Assembly (NCBI RefSeq): GCF_021545845.1
Contig: NZ_CP088923.1
Span: forward strand, 1,922,001 to 1,986,000
Reading direction: 5' to 3'
Length of the DNA stretch: 64,000 nucleotides
Origin: Rhodanobacter thiooxydans
Lineage (GTDB): Bacteria; Pseudomonadota; Gammaproteobacteria; Xanthomonadales; Rhodanobacteraceae
Shown: positions 1-7,158 of the stretch, in pieces
Layout: every line of letters begins with the position of its first letter
How positions within the stretch are numbered: the stretch's first letter is position 1
The notes under the pieces: generated by a model
What the model was told of the DNA's origin: nothing
What the model saw: the letters and a program-made list of their open reading frames with translations, nothing else
Databases searched by the model: none
Translations under genes and position numbers: made by a program

Positions 1-155
1 ACCGCGACCTGCTCGCCGTGGGCGGCGGTTTCCGGGGTATCGACGGTCGGCGCCGGGAGCGCGCCGCTGGCGGCGGATACCGGTTGGCAGGCGTTCGCGC
101 CCAGCATCAGCAGGGCGGCCAGCGACACGGACTGGAATGTGCTGCGACGGATCAT
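1..155 (-). CDS. N-terminus of an exported protein, possibly a periplasmic MsrA
   Basis: Reading leftwards from an ATG at 153-155 there is an open frame to the window edge, about 51 residues. It begins MIRRSTFQSV, followed by a short hydrophobic stretch (LAALLMLG) and a Cys near residue 24, so it is a signal peptide and perhaps a lipoprotein signal. A Pro/Ala-rich linker follows (about residues 29-45), and the last visible residues are HGEQVAV. In relatives, exported peptide-methionine sulfoxide reductases MsrA start their catalytic domain in a similar way, but the active-site motif lies outside the window, so this identity is only a guess. It is divergent from the downstream acetyltransferase gene, with a 128-bp gap for two promoters. 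Confidence 0.5.
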   Translation of the reverse strand, partial: MIRRSTFQSVSLAALLMLGANACQPVSAASGALPAPTVDTPETAAHGEQVA

Positions 156-283
156 GCTGCGCCTCGCCGGCATGGCCACCGCGTGGCCGGTATCTGTTCT
201 TCGCCGGGCACATGCCATTGGTTACCTGTGCGGGGCCGGCTGGCCCGGTACCATCATGCTGATCGGTTTCATGGAGTTGAGGG

Positions 284-1090
284 ATGCACGGTTCCATTGA
301 TCTGGATGCCTACCTGCGGCGCATCGGCTGGCACGGCAGCGTGGCCGCCGACCTGGCCAGCTTGCGCGGGCTGGCCGTGGCGCATGTGGCGGCGATCCCG
401 TTCGAGAGCCTCTCCCCGCTGCTGGGCCTGCCGGTGCCGCTGGATACGCCCGCGCTGGAACGCAAGCTGGTGCACGAGGGCCGCGGCGGCTATTGCTTCG
501 AGCAGAACCTGCTGTTCGCCGCGGTACTGTGCACGATCGGCTTCGACGTATCCGGGCTGATCGCGCGGGTGCTGTGGCAGCACCCGGAGGATGCGGTCAC
601 CGCGCAGACCCACATGCTGCTGCGCGTCGAGCTGGACGGAGCGAGCTGGCTGGCGGACGTCGGTTTCGGCAACCAGGTGCTGACCGGCGTACTGCGGCTG
701 CAGGCCGACGTGGAACAGCCGACCGGCCACGAGCCGTTCCGGCTGGTCGAGCGCGATGGCGAATGGCGCATGCAGTCATGCGTGCGCGGGCAGTGGCTGA
801 CGCTGTACCGATTCGACCTGCGCCGCTGCGAGATGGTCGACTACGTGGTGGCCAACCACTACGTCTCCACGCACCCGGCCTCGCGCTTTCCGCACAACCT
901 GATCGCGGCGCGCACTACCGCCGACCGGCGCCTGAGCCTGCTCAACCATGAGTTCACCGTGCGCCGGCTGGGCCGGGAGCCCGAGCGGCACCGGCTGGCT
1001 GACGTCGCCCAGATCCGCCACGTGCTGGAACATGAATTCCTGCTACGCCTGCCGCCGCACGCTGGCCTGATACCAACTTGCGTTCAATAA
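284..1090 (+). CDS. nat: Arylamine N-acetyltransferase (NAT)
   Basis: Cytosolic enzyme family that transfers an acetyl group from acetyl-CoA to arylamines, hydrazines or related substrates through a cysteine thioester. The 268-residue product has the usual NAT length. The RGGYCFEQN block gives catalytic Cys71, with His110 (HMLLRV) and Asp125 (LADVGFG) completing the Cys-His-Asp triad. The ATG at 284 follows GAGTTGAGGG, a plausible ribosome site. The last five codons (PTCVQ) and the TAA stop belong to the left end of the IS630 element starting at 1073. Joining the flanks across the element restores ATA-TGA, so the original protein ended after Ile at residue 263. The core enzyme is complete and probably active. 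Confidence 0.93.
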   Translation: MHGSIDLDAYLRRIGWHGSVAADLASLRGLAVAHVAAIPFESLSPLLGLPVPLDTPALERKLVHEGRGGYCFEQNLLFAAVLCTIGFDVSGLIARVLWQHPEDAVTAQTHMLLRVELDGASWLADVGFGNQVLTGVLRLQADVEQPTGHEPFRLVERDGEWRMQSCVRGQWLTLYRFDLRRCEMVDYVVANHYVSTHPASRFPHNLIAARTTADRRLSLLNHEFTVRRLGREPERHRLADVAQIRHVLEHEFLLRLPPHAGLIPTCVQ

Positions 1091-2197
1091 ACTAGATATA
1101 CTCTTGCCATCGCCTGGAAGGGAGATGGCAAGTGAAGACACTGATCGGCAACGACAAGGCCACGGTGAAGCGACTGGCGGAGCGACTGAAGCAAGCCGGA
1201 TCGCATCGCGAGTACCAGCGAATCCAGTGCGTGCTGCTACGGGCCACACTGGGGAGCTCGGCGCAGGAGATTGCCCAGATCCTGGGATGGTCGGCGTCGA
1301 CCGTCCATACGATCCATTCGCGCTGGGCCAAGGAAGGTGAGGCGATCTTCGCGCTGAACGAGCGTGGCGGCCGCCATCATCAGTACTTGAGCGAGGAAGA
1401 GGAGAAGGCACTGCTGGAGCCGTTTGTGCGACAGGCCGAGATGGGTGGGATGTTGCGTGCCTTGGATATCCGGCAGGCATATGCGGCACGGGTCGGCAAA
1501 CCGGTGGCGCTGTCGACGATCTATCGCCTGTTGGAGCGGCATGGTTGGCGCAAGGTGATTCCACGGCCCCGCCACCCGAAGGCAGACGTTTCGGCCCAAG
1601 CGGCATATAAAAAAACTGCGGCGCTGCGTTCGCGCCGAGGTCGCGCGTCAGGCTAGGTGCGGTCGCCCGGTTCGCTTGATGTTCCAGGACGAGGGGCGGT
1701 TTGGCCTGCTCGGCTCGCCACGGCGATGTTGGGCGCCCTCACCGACACGTCCTGTCGTGGGGGCGCGGCTGGAACGTCAATACATCTACGCCTTCGCCGC
1801 CGTGAGTCCTCACGACGGCGTCCTCGACAGTCTCATCTTGCCGTGGGTCAATGCCGAGGCCATGTCCCTGTTCCTGGCCGAAGTGGCCGGTCGCCATCCT
1901 GGCGAGTTCATTCTCATGGTCATGGATCAAGCCGGCTGGCATCAGGCAAACGCCCTGGTCGTTCCCGACTCCATGCGCCTGGTGTTCCTTCCCCCCTATA
2001 GCCCCGAGCTCAACCCAGCCGAGCATCTCTGGAAGGCCTTGCGCGAGCAAGACTTCGGCAACGAGGTCTTCAAGAACCTCGATGCCGTCGAAACGACCCT
2101 AGCCGGCGGATTGCGCGCACTGGAAGTCGATCACGACCAAACCCAGTCTTTGACCGGCTTCAAGTGGATAACTTCTATATCATTGAACGCAAATTAG
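1073..2197 (+). mobile_element. IS630-family insertion sequence flanked by TA
   Basis: A 1,125-bp element with TA at 1071-1072 and 2198-2199, the TA target duplication typical of IS630/Tc1-mariner elements. The ends are imperfect inverted repeats sharing TTGCGTTCAAT. The element holds one transposase split by a +1 frame change at an A7 run. It sits at the very end of the acetyltransferase gene and supplies that gene's present stop codon. Confidence 0.9.
1132..2197 (+). CDS. IS630-family transposase in two frames (A7 slippage or frameshift)
   Basis: The first part starts at GTG 1132 behind GGAAGGGAG and runs to 1656. It carries the helix-turn-helix N-terminal half (SSAQEIAQILGWSASTVHTI region). 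The second part, in the +1 frame, covers roughly 1616-2197 and contains the DDE catalytic residues in FQDEGRF, MDQAGWH and NPAEHLW. The frames join at seven A's (1609-1615). Reading six A's gives an uninterrupted protein of about 354 residues, normal for IS630, with KK-LRRC across the junction. Transcriptional slippage or programmed +1 shifting would yield the active transposase, while a plain one-base insertion would make it dead. No other damage is visible, and the stop TAG lies in the right inverted repeat. Confidence 0.85.
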
Positions 2198-2255
2198 TAT
2201 GAATCAGCGGCTGGGCGAGTTGCCGGACTGACCCGCATCACCGGGGAAAAGGGGG

Positions 2256-2422
2256 GCAGGAGCCTGCTTGCGGGCGATGCCCTGCTTTTGCGAATCCCGA
2301 ATCTCGAATCCCGAATCTCGAATCTCGAATCCCGAATCCCGAATCCCGAATCCCGAATCCCGAATCCCGAATCCCGAATCTCGAATCTCGAATCTCGGCT
2401 CCAAGAGCAAGCGGGCTCCTAC
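2256..2422. repeat. REP palindrome with a CGAATCY heptamer array in the loop
   Basis: Arms GCAGGAGCCTGC... (degenerate, from 2256) and ...GCGGGCTCCTAC (to 2422) bracket about 15 tandem heptamers CGAATCC/CGAATCT (about 2290-2398). The right arm ends in GTAG when read on the minus strand, the hallmark tetranucleotide of xanthomonad and pseudomonad REP elements. The TAG of that box is the stop codon of the adjacent S4-domain gene. Confidence 0.85.
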
Positions 2423-2664
2423 CGGGAGCGTGAGTCGTGCGGGTTGGGGTCGGCCAGCACATGGATTTCGGCGTCATCGATGCGCACGACCTGGCCTGCG
2501 CGGATCTTGCAGGTCTTGCGCAGCTCGGTCGCGCCGTCCACGCGCACTGCGCCACTGGCCACGATCGCCTTGCCAGCGCCGCCGCTGTCGCACAGACCGA
2601 CCAGCTTCAGCAGCAGGTTCAGTTCGACGTAGTCGCCTTCCAGTTCAAAGTCGATGATTTGCAT
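2419..2664 (-). CDS. Small S4-domain RNA-binding protein (YbcJ-like)
   Basis: An 81-residue protein that is almost entirely one S4 RNA-binding domain: MQIIDFELEGDYVELNLLLK, then the GLCDSGGAGKAIV...VRVDGATELRKTCKIRAGQVV core. Stand-alone S4 proteins of this type (E. coli YbcJ) are thought to bind structured RNA; the target is unknown. It starts 20 nt downstream of the barstar-like gene and may be the third gene of that operon. The TAG stop lies within the right arm of the REP repeat. The ATG at 2664 matches where the family begins; an upstream extension in the same frame overlaps the barstar gene and is not credible. Confidence 0.85.
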   Translation of the reverse strand: MQIIDFELEGDYVELNLLLKLVGLCDSGGAGKAIVASGAVRVDGATELRKTCKIRAGQVVRIDDAEIHVLADPNPHDSRSR

Positions 2665-2684
2665 GGGTGTCCCGGGTGGTTGGG

Positions 2685-3125
2685 TCAGGCGGTGGGGCGT
2701 TCGTCGAACGCGCTGTCGGGCAGTGCGAGGAACGCGAACCATGGGCGGTCGTGTTCTGCGCCGAAGGTGGCCGCGTCGTCGAGGATGCCGAGCAGGATGT
2801 CGTAGTCGGCCGCGGCGGCCTGGCGCAGTTCGTCGGCATGGTCGAACAGCAGCACGTGGCCCCACGCCGGCAGCCAGCCGAGGTCGCGCAGGCAATCGGC
2901 CAGCGCGTCCCAGTTGTGGCCGAAGCTGGCCGGCAGCTGCAGCGAGACGGCGAGGCGGCGCAGCAGTTCGTTCTTGTCGCGGCAGCCAGCGAGGTCGGTG
3001 CGGCATACGTGCAGTTCATCGCGCGTGGCGGCGCGCGCCAGGCGGTCCAGATCGTTGACGCCGACGAAATACACCCCGCTCAGGCCGGGCTTGGTCAGGT
3101 CCAGATCGAAACCGTGCGGATTCAT
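2685..3125 (-). CDS. Barstar-family ribonuclease inhibitor
   Basis: A 146-residue protein with a barstar fold: an N-terminal extension (residues 1-50), then a DLAGCRDKNELLRRLA helix-strand region and the typical FGHNWDALADCLRDLGWLP segment (about residues 69-87), where barstar presents the acidic and aromatic helix that plugs the barnase active site. The acidic patch after it (DHADELRQAAAADYDILL) also fits. The start codon overlaps the stop of the upstream RNase by four bases (ATGA, 3122-3125), so translation is probably coupled and the inhibitor is made together with the enzyme. It acts in the cytoplasm and presumably protects the cell from the neighbouring RNase. Confidence 0.85.
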   Translation of the reverse strand: MNPHGFDLDLTKPGLSGVYFVGVNDLDRLARAATRDELHVCRTDLAGCRDKNELLRRLAVSLQLPASFGHNWDALADCLRDLGWLPAWGHVLLFDHADELRQAAAADYDILLGILDDAATFGAEHDRPWFAFLALPDSAFDERPTA

Positions 3126-3541
3126 TGGGTCATCTCGAGGCGACGGAAGCTGCGGTAGTGGTCGTCGCTGTAGTACCAGACCACCGGCGGCGTGCCGCCA
3201 GTGATGAGGCGCCGCGCGCCGCGGTTGCGCGCACCGGGCGTTTCCACCGTGTATTCGTGGTAGTAGCCGCGCGACTGTTTCGGCAATAGGCCTTCGTAGT
3301 TGCCGAACACGGCGCCGTCCTGGGCATGCGGAAAGGGGCCGCCGCGGGCGATCAGCGCCAGCGTGTCGCGCGCCTCGGGCGGCAGCGCGTCTGCGGCGGG
3401 GGCCGCGGGCAGGGCCGGGACGGAAGCGGCGGTCGCGGCCGTTGCCGGCACGGCGGCGGGTGCCGGGACGCCGGTGTAGTGCTTCCACAGGATCGCCGCG
3501 AGGACGACGACCAGCACGATCAGGGGCTTGAACGAACGCAT
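3122..3541 (-). CDS. Barnase-like guanyl-specific ribonuclease, exported or membrane-anchored
   Basis: A 139-residue protein. Residues 5-18 form a hydrophobic segment (signal peptide or anchor), followed by an Ala/Pro-rich linker to about residue 50 and a C-terminal RNase domain of the N1/T1/barnase family. The motif pattern YHEY...RNRGARR...WYYSDDHYRSF matches barnase. Glu96 corresponds to the catalytic base (barnase Glu73), Arg105/Arg110 to the phosphate-binding arginines, and His128 to His102. All catalytic residues are present, so the enzyme looks active. The following gene is its likely barstar-type inhibitor, overlapping by ATGA. The role could be extracellular RNA use or antagonism; no delivery domain is visible. 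Confidence 0.85.
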   Translation of the reverse strand: MRSFKPLIVLVVVLAAILWKHYTGVPAPAAVPATAATAASVPALPAAPAADALPPEARDTLALIARGGPFPHAQDGAVFGNYEGLLPKQSRGYYHEYTVETPGARNRGARRLITGGTPPVVWYYSDDHYRSFRRLEMTQ

Positions 3542-3679
3542 GCAGGCAGGTGAGCGAAGGGAGGCGGCGCGAGCTTAGCAGGGCCGTTGCGCGGGCCGGG
3601 GTTCCGCGACCGCATGAAATTGCGCACACTCGGCCGCCGTGGCCGCGCTGTCTGCGCCGCCCCCGTTCCTGGAATCGCG

Positions 3680-5233
3680 ATGAGTCATACCCCCGAGCAC
3701 ACCGAGGGCCGCCTGCCGCGGCAGATCGCCTACATCATCGGCAACGAAGGCTGCGAGCGTTTTTCCTTCTACGGGATGCGCAACATCCTCACCCCGTTCC
3801 TGATCACCTCGCTGCTGCTGTACCTGCCCGAGGGGCAGCGCGCACTGGCGGCGAAGGACGTGTTCCACACCTTCGTGATCGGCGTGTACTTCTTCCCGTT
3901 GCTGGGCGGCTGGCTCAGCGATCGCTTCTTCGGCAAGTACCACACCGTGTTGTGGATGAGCCTGGTGTATTGCGCCGGGCATGCTTCCCTGGCGATCTTC
4001 GAGAACAACCGACTGGGCTTTTTCGCCGGGCTGGGGCTGATCGCGCTGGGCGCGGGCGGCATCAAGCCGCTGGTGGCATCGTTCGTGGGCGACCAGTTCG
4101 ACCAGTCCAGCAAGCACCTGGCGAAGATGGTGTTCGACGCGTTCTACTGGATCATCAACTTCGGCTCGTTCTTCGCCTCGCTGCTGATGCCGCTGTTCCT
4201 GCACCACTTCGGCGCAGCGGTGGCGTTCGGCATCCCCGGCGGCCTGATGTTCGTCGCCACCGTGGTGTTCTGGCTGGGCCGCAAGCAGTACGTGATGGTG
4301 CCACCGGGGCCGCCGGACCCACATGCGTTTTCGCGGGTGATCCGCACCGCGCTGCTGGCGCAGCGGCCGGGTCAGGCGCGCCCCGGCCTGTGGCTGGCGG
4401 TGGCCGCGGTGGTGGCGGCGCTGGCGTCGTTTGCGCTGGTGCCTTCGCTGGGCTTCGTCATTGCTGCGTGCATCGCGCTGGTGGTGCTGATCGGCGGCGT
4501 GGGCGGCGGCGCGTGGCTGCAGATGGATCGCGCGCGCGGCGTGCATCCGGACGCTGCCGTCGATGGCGCACGCAACGTGCTGCGCGTGATGGTGATCTTC
4601 GCGCTGACCACGCCGTTCTTCTCGCTGTTCGACCAGAAGGCCTCGACCTGGGTGATCCAGGGTGGCGAGATGGCGATGCCGTCCTGGTTCCGGCCGGCAC
4701 AGATGCAGGCGCTGAACCCGCTGCTGGTGATGCTGCTGATCCCGTTCAACAACATGGTGCTGTACCCGCTGCTACGCCGCGCCGGCTACCAGCCCACCGC
4801 GCTGCGCCGGATGACCGCCGGCATCGCCTTCAGCGGCCTGGCCTGGATCGTGGTGGGCGGGCTGCAGGTGGTGATCGACGGCGGCGATCCGCTGTCGATC
4901 GTGTGGCAGGTGCTGCCGTACGCGCTGCTCACCTTCGGCGAGGTACTAGTCTCGGCCACCGGGCTGGAGTTCGCCTACAGCCAGGCACCGGCCTCGATGA
5001 AGGGCGTGGTAATGAGCTTCTGGAACCTCACCACCACGGTCGGCAACCTGTGGGTGCTGCTGGCCAACGCGGCGGTGCGCAACGAGGCGGTGACCGGCTC
5101 GATCGCCCGCTCAGGCCTCAGCGTCACCGCATTCCAGATGTTCTTCTTCGCCGCGTTCGCGCTGCTCGCCGCGCTGGCGTTCGGGCTGTACGCGCGGCGT
5201 TATCGCGAGATGGACCACTACCGATCGGCATGA
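3680..5233 (+). CDS. POT/PTR-family proton-dependent oligopeptide transporter
   Basis: A 517-residue inner-membrane major-facilitator protein importing di- and tripeptides with protons. The N-terminal PTR2 signature EGCERFSFYGMRNIL is near residue 18, followed by about 12-14 hydrophobic segments; the second family signature region (GAGGIKPLVASFVGDQF) is near residues 118-134. The ATG at 3680 was chosen over the upstream in-frame ATG at 3587 because the extra 31 residues are Arg-rich and unlike the family, and MSHTPEH is a normal start. A REP repeat begins 9 nt after the stop. It stands alone between divergent and convergent genes. Confidence 0.9.
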   Translation: MSHTPEHTEGRLPRQIAYIIGNEGCERFSFYGMRNILTPFLITSLLLYLPEGQRALAAKDVFHTFVIGVYFFPLLGGWLSDRFFGKYHTVLWMSLVYCAGHASLAIFENNRLGFFAGLGLIALGAGGIKPLVASFVGDQFDQSSKHLAKMVFDAFYWIINFGSFFASLLMPLFLHHFGAAVAFGIPGGLMFVATVVFWLGRKQYVMVPPGPPDPHAFSRVIRTALLAQRPGQARPGLWLAVAAVVAALASFALVPSLGFVIAACIALVVLIGGVGGGAWLQMDRARGVHPDAAVDGARNVLRVMVIFALTTPFFSLFDQKASTWVIQGGEMAMPSWFRPAQMQALNPLLVMLLIPFNNMVLYPLLRRAGYQPTALRRMTAGIAFSGLAWIVVGGLQVVIDGGDPLSIVWQVLPYALLTFGEVLVSATGLEFAYSQAPASMKGVVMSFWNLTTTVGNLWVLLANAAVRNEAVTGSIARSGLSVTAFQMFFFAAFALLAALAFGLYARRYREMDHYRSA

Positions 5234-5242
5234 CGATCACCC

Positions 5243-5390
5243 GTAGGAGCCCGCTGGCGGGCGATGCTCTGCTTTCGCGAATCCCGAATCACCAATCCCG
5301 AATCCCGAATCCTGAATCCTGAATCCTGAATCCTGAATCCTGAATCCTGAATCCCGGCCCCAAGAGCATCGCCCGCCAGCGGGCTCCTAC
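5243..5390. repeat. REP palindrome pair with CGAATCC/TGAATCC heptamers
   Basis: The left arm GTAGGAGCCCGCTGGCGGGC (5243 on) and the right arm ending GGGCTCCTAC (5390) are near-perfect inverted copies, including GATGCTCT/AGAGCATC. The loop is an array of about ten heptamers that drift from CGAATCC to TGAATCC. It lies between the convergent POT and DUF72 genes. The right GTAG box supplies the DUF72 stop codon (5387-5389). Confidence 0.9.
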
Positions 5391-6226
5391 GGTGAGAGCG
5401 GGGCGTCGATGCGTGACTGCAGCGCCATCGCCGCGGCCGGGTTGCGGTGCTTGGCGGCGCTGATGAAGAACACGAACACGTCGCGCGGCGCTGCCGGCGG
5501 CTGCAGCGCGGACACGTGCGGCAGGGCGGCAATGTCGTTTCCCGCTGCCCAGTCGCGTGCATGGCCGGCCCAGCGGTCCAGCTCGGCGGGCACGTAGCCG
5601 GCGGGGTTGGCGTCTTCGCTGCGCATCAGCCGCGCATAGGCGAAATCGCCGGTGAGGTCGGCCAGCGAAGGGTAGTCGGGTGAGTCGGTGAACACGGTCG
5701 GCACGCGATGGATGCGCGCCAGTTCCACGTAGCGCGGGTCGAGGAAGCTGGGGTGGCGCACTTCCAGCACGTGGCGCAGCGCCCGGCCGTCCAGTTCGCG
5801 CGGCAGCAGGGCGAGGAAGGCGGCGAGGTCGTCGGCGTCGAACGGGCGCGATGGCGGCAGCTGCCACAGGATCGGTCCCAGCCGGTCGCCCATTTCGGCC
5901 AGCCCGCCGTGCACGAAGCCGCTGACGCCCTTGCCGGTGTCGGCCAGTCGCTTGCCTTCGGCGATGTAGCGCGGTGCCTTCAACGAGAAGACGAAACCGG
6001 CCGGCGTTTCCGCCGCCCACTTCGCGTAGGTGGCCGGTTTCTGCGCGCCGTAGAACGTGCCGTTGATCTCGATTGCGCGCAGCTGGCGGCTGGCGTATTC
6101 CAGCTCGCGCCGCTGCACCAGTTTCGCCGGGTAGAAATTGTCGCGCCACGGCGCGTAGTTCCAGCCGCCGATGCCGACGCGGATGCGCGGGCCGTCGTGG
6201 CTGGCGGCAGCGAACAGGTCGTTCAT
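5387..6226 (-). CDS. DUF72 (YecE-like) TIM-barrel protein
   Basis: A 279-residue cytoplasmic protein of the DUF72 family, a TIM-barrel-like fold whose biochemical role is not established. The family opening RVGIGGWNYAPWRDNFYP (about residues 16-33), the EINGTFYGAQKPATYAKW block, the FSLKAPRYI segment and the LEVRHPSFLD and FTDSPDYPSLADLTGDFAYARL blocks are all present in order. The start overlaps the stop of the upstream PAP2 gene by ATGA (6223-6226), so the two are co-transcribed. The TAG stop comes from the REP arm. Length is normal for the family and there is no sign of decay. Confidence 0.88.
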   Translation of the reverse strand: MNDLFAAASHDGPRIRVGIGGWNYAPWRDNFYPAKLVQRRELEYASRQLRAIEINGTFYGAQKPATYAKWAAETPAGFVFSLKAPRYIAEGKRLADTGKGVSGFVHGGLAEMGDRLGPILWQLPPSRPFDADDLAAFLALLPRELDGRALRHVLEVRHPSFLDPRYVELARIHRVPTVFTDSPDYPSLADLTGDFAYARLMRSEDANPAGYVPAELDRWAGHARDWAAGNDIAALPHVSALQPPAAPRDVFVFFISAAKHRNPAAAMALQSRIDAPLSP

Positions 6227-7017
6227 GGCCGTACTCCCGTTGCCGGCCGGCGCAGCTGTTCGGCGGCGCCGATGCACAGCACCAGCCACGCCCCGCCCGC
6301 CGCATAGCCGCCCATCACGTCGCTGAAGTAGTGCACCTGCAGCATGATGCGGCTGATCCCGACCACGCCGACCAGCAGCACCGCGGCGGCGACCACCGCA
6401 CGATGGAAGCGCGGCGGCAGCAGGCGCAGCAGCACATAGGCGAGCATGCCGTAGAACACGATGGCGCCGAACGCGTGACCGCTGGGGAAACTCCAGCCGG
6501 GTTCGACCACGAAGCCGTGGTCGTGCAGCGGCCGCACCCTTCGGAACAGCGCCTTGAGGCTGCCGTTGATCGGCTGGATGCCGAGCAGGGCCAGCGCCCA
6601 GATCCCCGCCAGCCGCCCATGCCGGCGCAGCAGCAGGAACAGGGCCACCACGGCAGCAGCCGATGCCACCCACCACAGGTCGCCCAGATGGGTGACCGCG
6701 GCGATGCCGCGCAACACCGGCAGCGGCAACTGCGCGTGCAGGTCCTCGGCCAGGCTGCTGTCGAAGCGCACCAGTTCACCGGCCGGCTGTCCGGCGACCG
6801 CGGAGGCGATGGCGAGGAACAGCAGGGTCAGCGCCAGCAGCAGGACCAGCCCGACCTGCCAGCGCAGTACGGTCGGCTCATCGCCGCGGACGAGCGCGTG
6901 GCGCTGCCGGCGTGCGTTGTACCGCCAGACGAGGTCACCGGTCAGCAGGGCCAGCAACAGCAGCAGTGCCCACAGTCGCAGGGCATGGGCGGCGATCCAT
7001 TCCACCATCGGGTCCAT
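6223..7017 (-). CDS. PAP2-superfamily membrane phosphatase
   Basis: A 264-residue integral membrane protein with about six hydrophobic segments. It has the lipid phosphate phosphatase motifs KALFRRVRP (C1), FPSGHAFG (C2) and ISRIMLQVHYFSDVMGG (C3, with the catalytic His and its Asp). The family dephosphorylates undecaprenyl pyrophosphate, phosphatidic acid, phosphatidylglycerol phosphate or lipid A; the substrate here cannot be told. The ATG at 7017 (MDPMVEW) was preferred to a start 19 codons upstream because the extra residues are basic and non-hydrophobic. It overlaps DUF72 by four bases. Confidence 0.87.
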   Translation of the reverse strand: MDPMVEWIAAHALRLWALLLLLALLTGDLVWRYNARRQRHALVRGDEPTVLRWQVGLVLLLALTLLFLAIASAVAGQPAGELVRFDSSLAEDLHAQLPLPVLRGIAAVTHLGDLWWVASAAAVVALFLLLRRHGRLAGIWALALLGIQPINGSLKALFRRVRPLHDHGFVVEPGWSFPSGHAFGAIVFYGMLAYVLLRLLPPRFHRAVVAAAVLLVGVVGISRIMLQVHYFSDVMGGYAAGGAWLVLCIGAAEQLRRPATGVRP

Positions 7018-7158
7018 CGCGTTCCTCGGTTCGCCGTGGCCGGCATGAGGGCGCCATGATCGGCGTTGCCGCACGTGGCGTCGAGCCGTGACTTCCAGCG
7101 CTGGCCTTGCCTGGGGTTTGCCGCGATAGTGGCGCGACTGTCACCCGCGGAGCCCCTG

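Noticed and set aside
2290..2398. CRISPR array (regularly repeated heptamers)
   Set aside because: Units are 7 bp without spacers, inside REP arms, and no cas genes are near.
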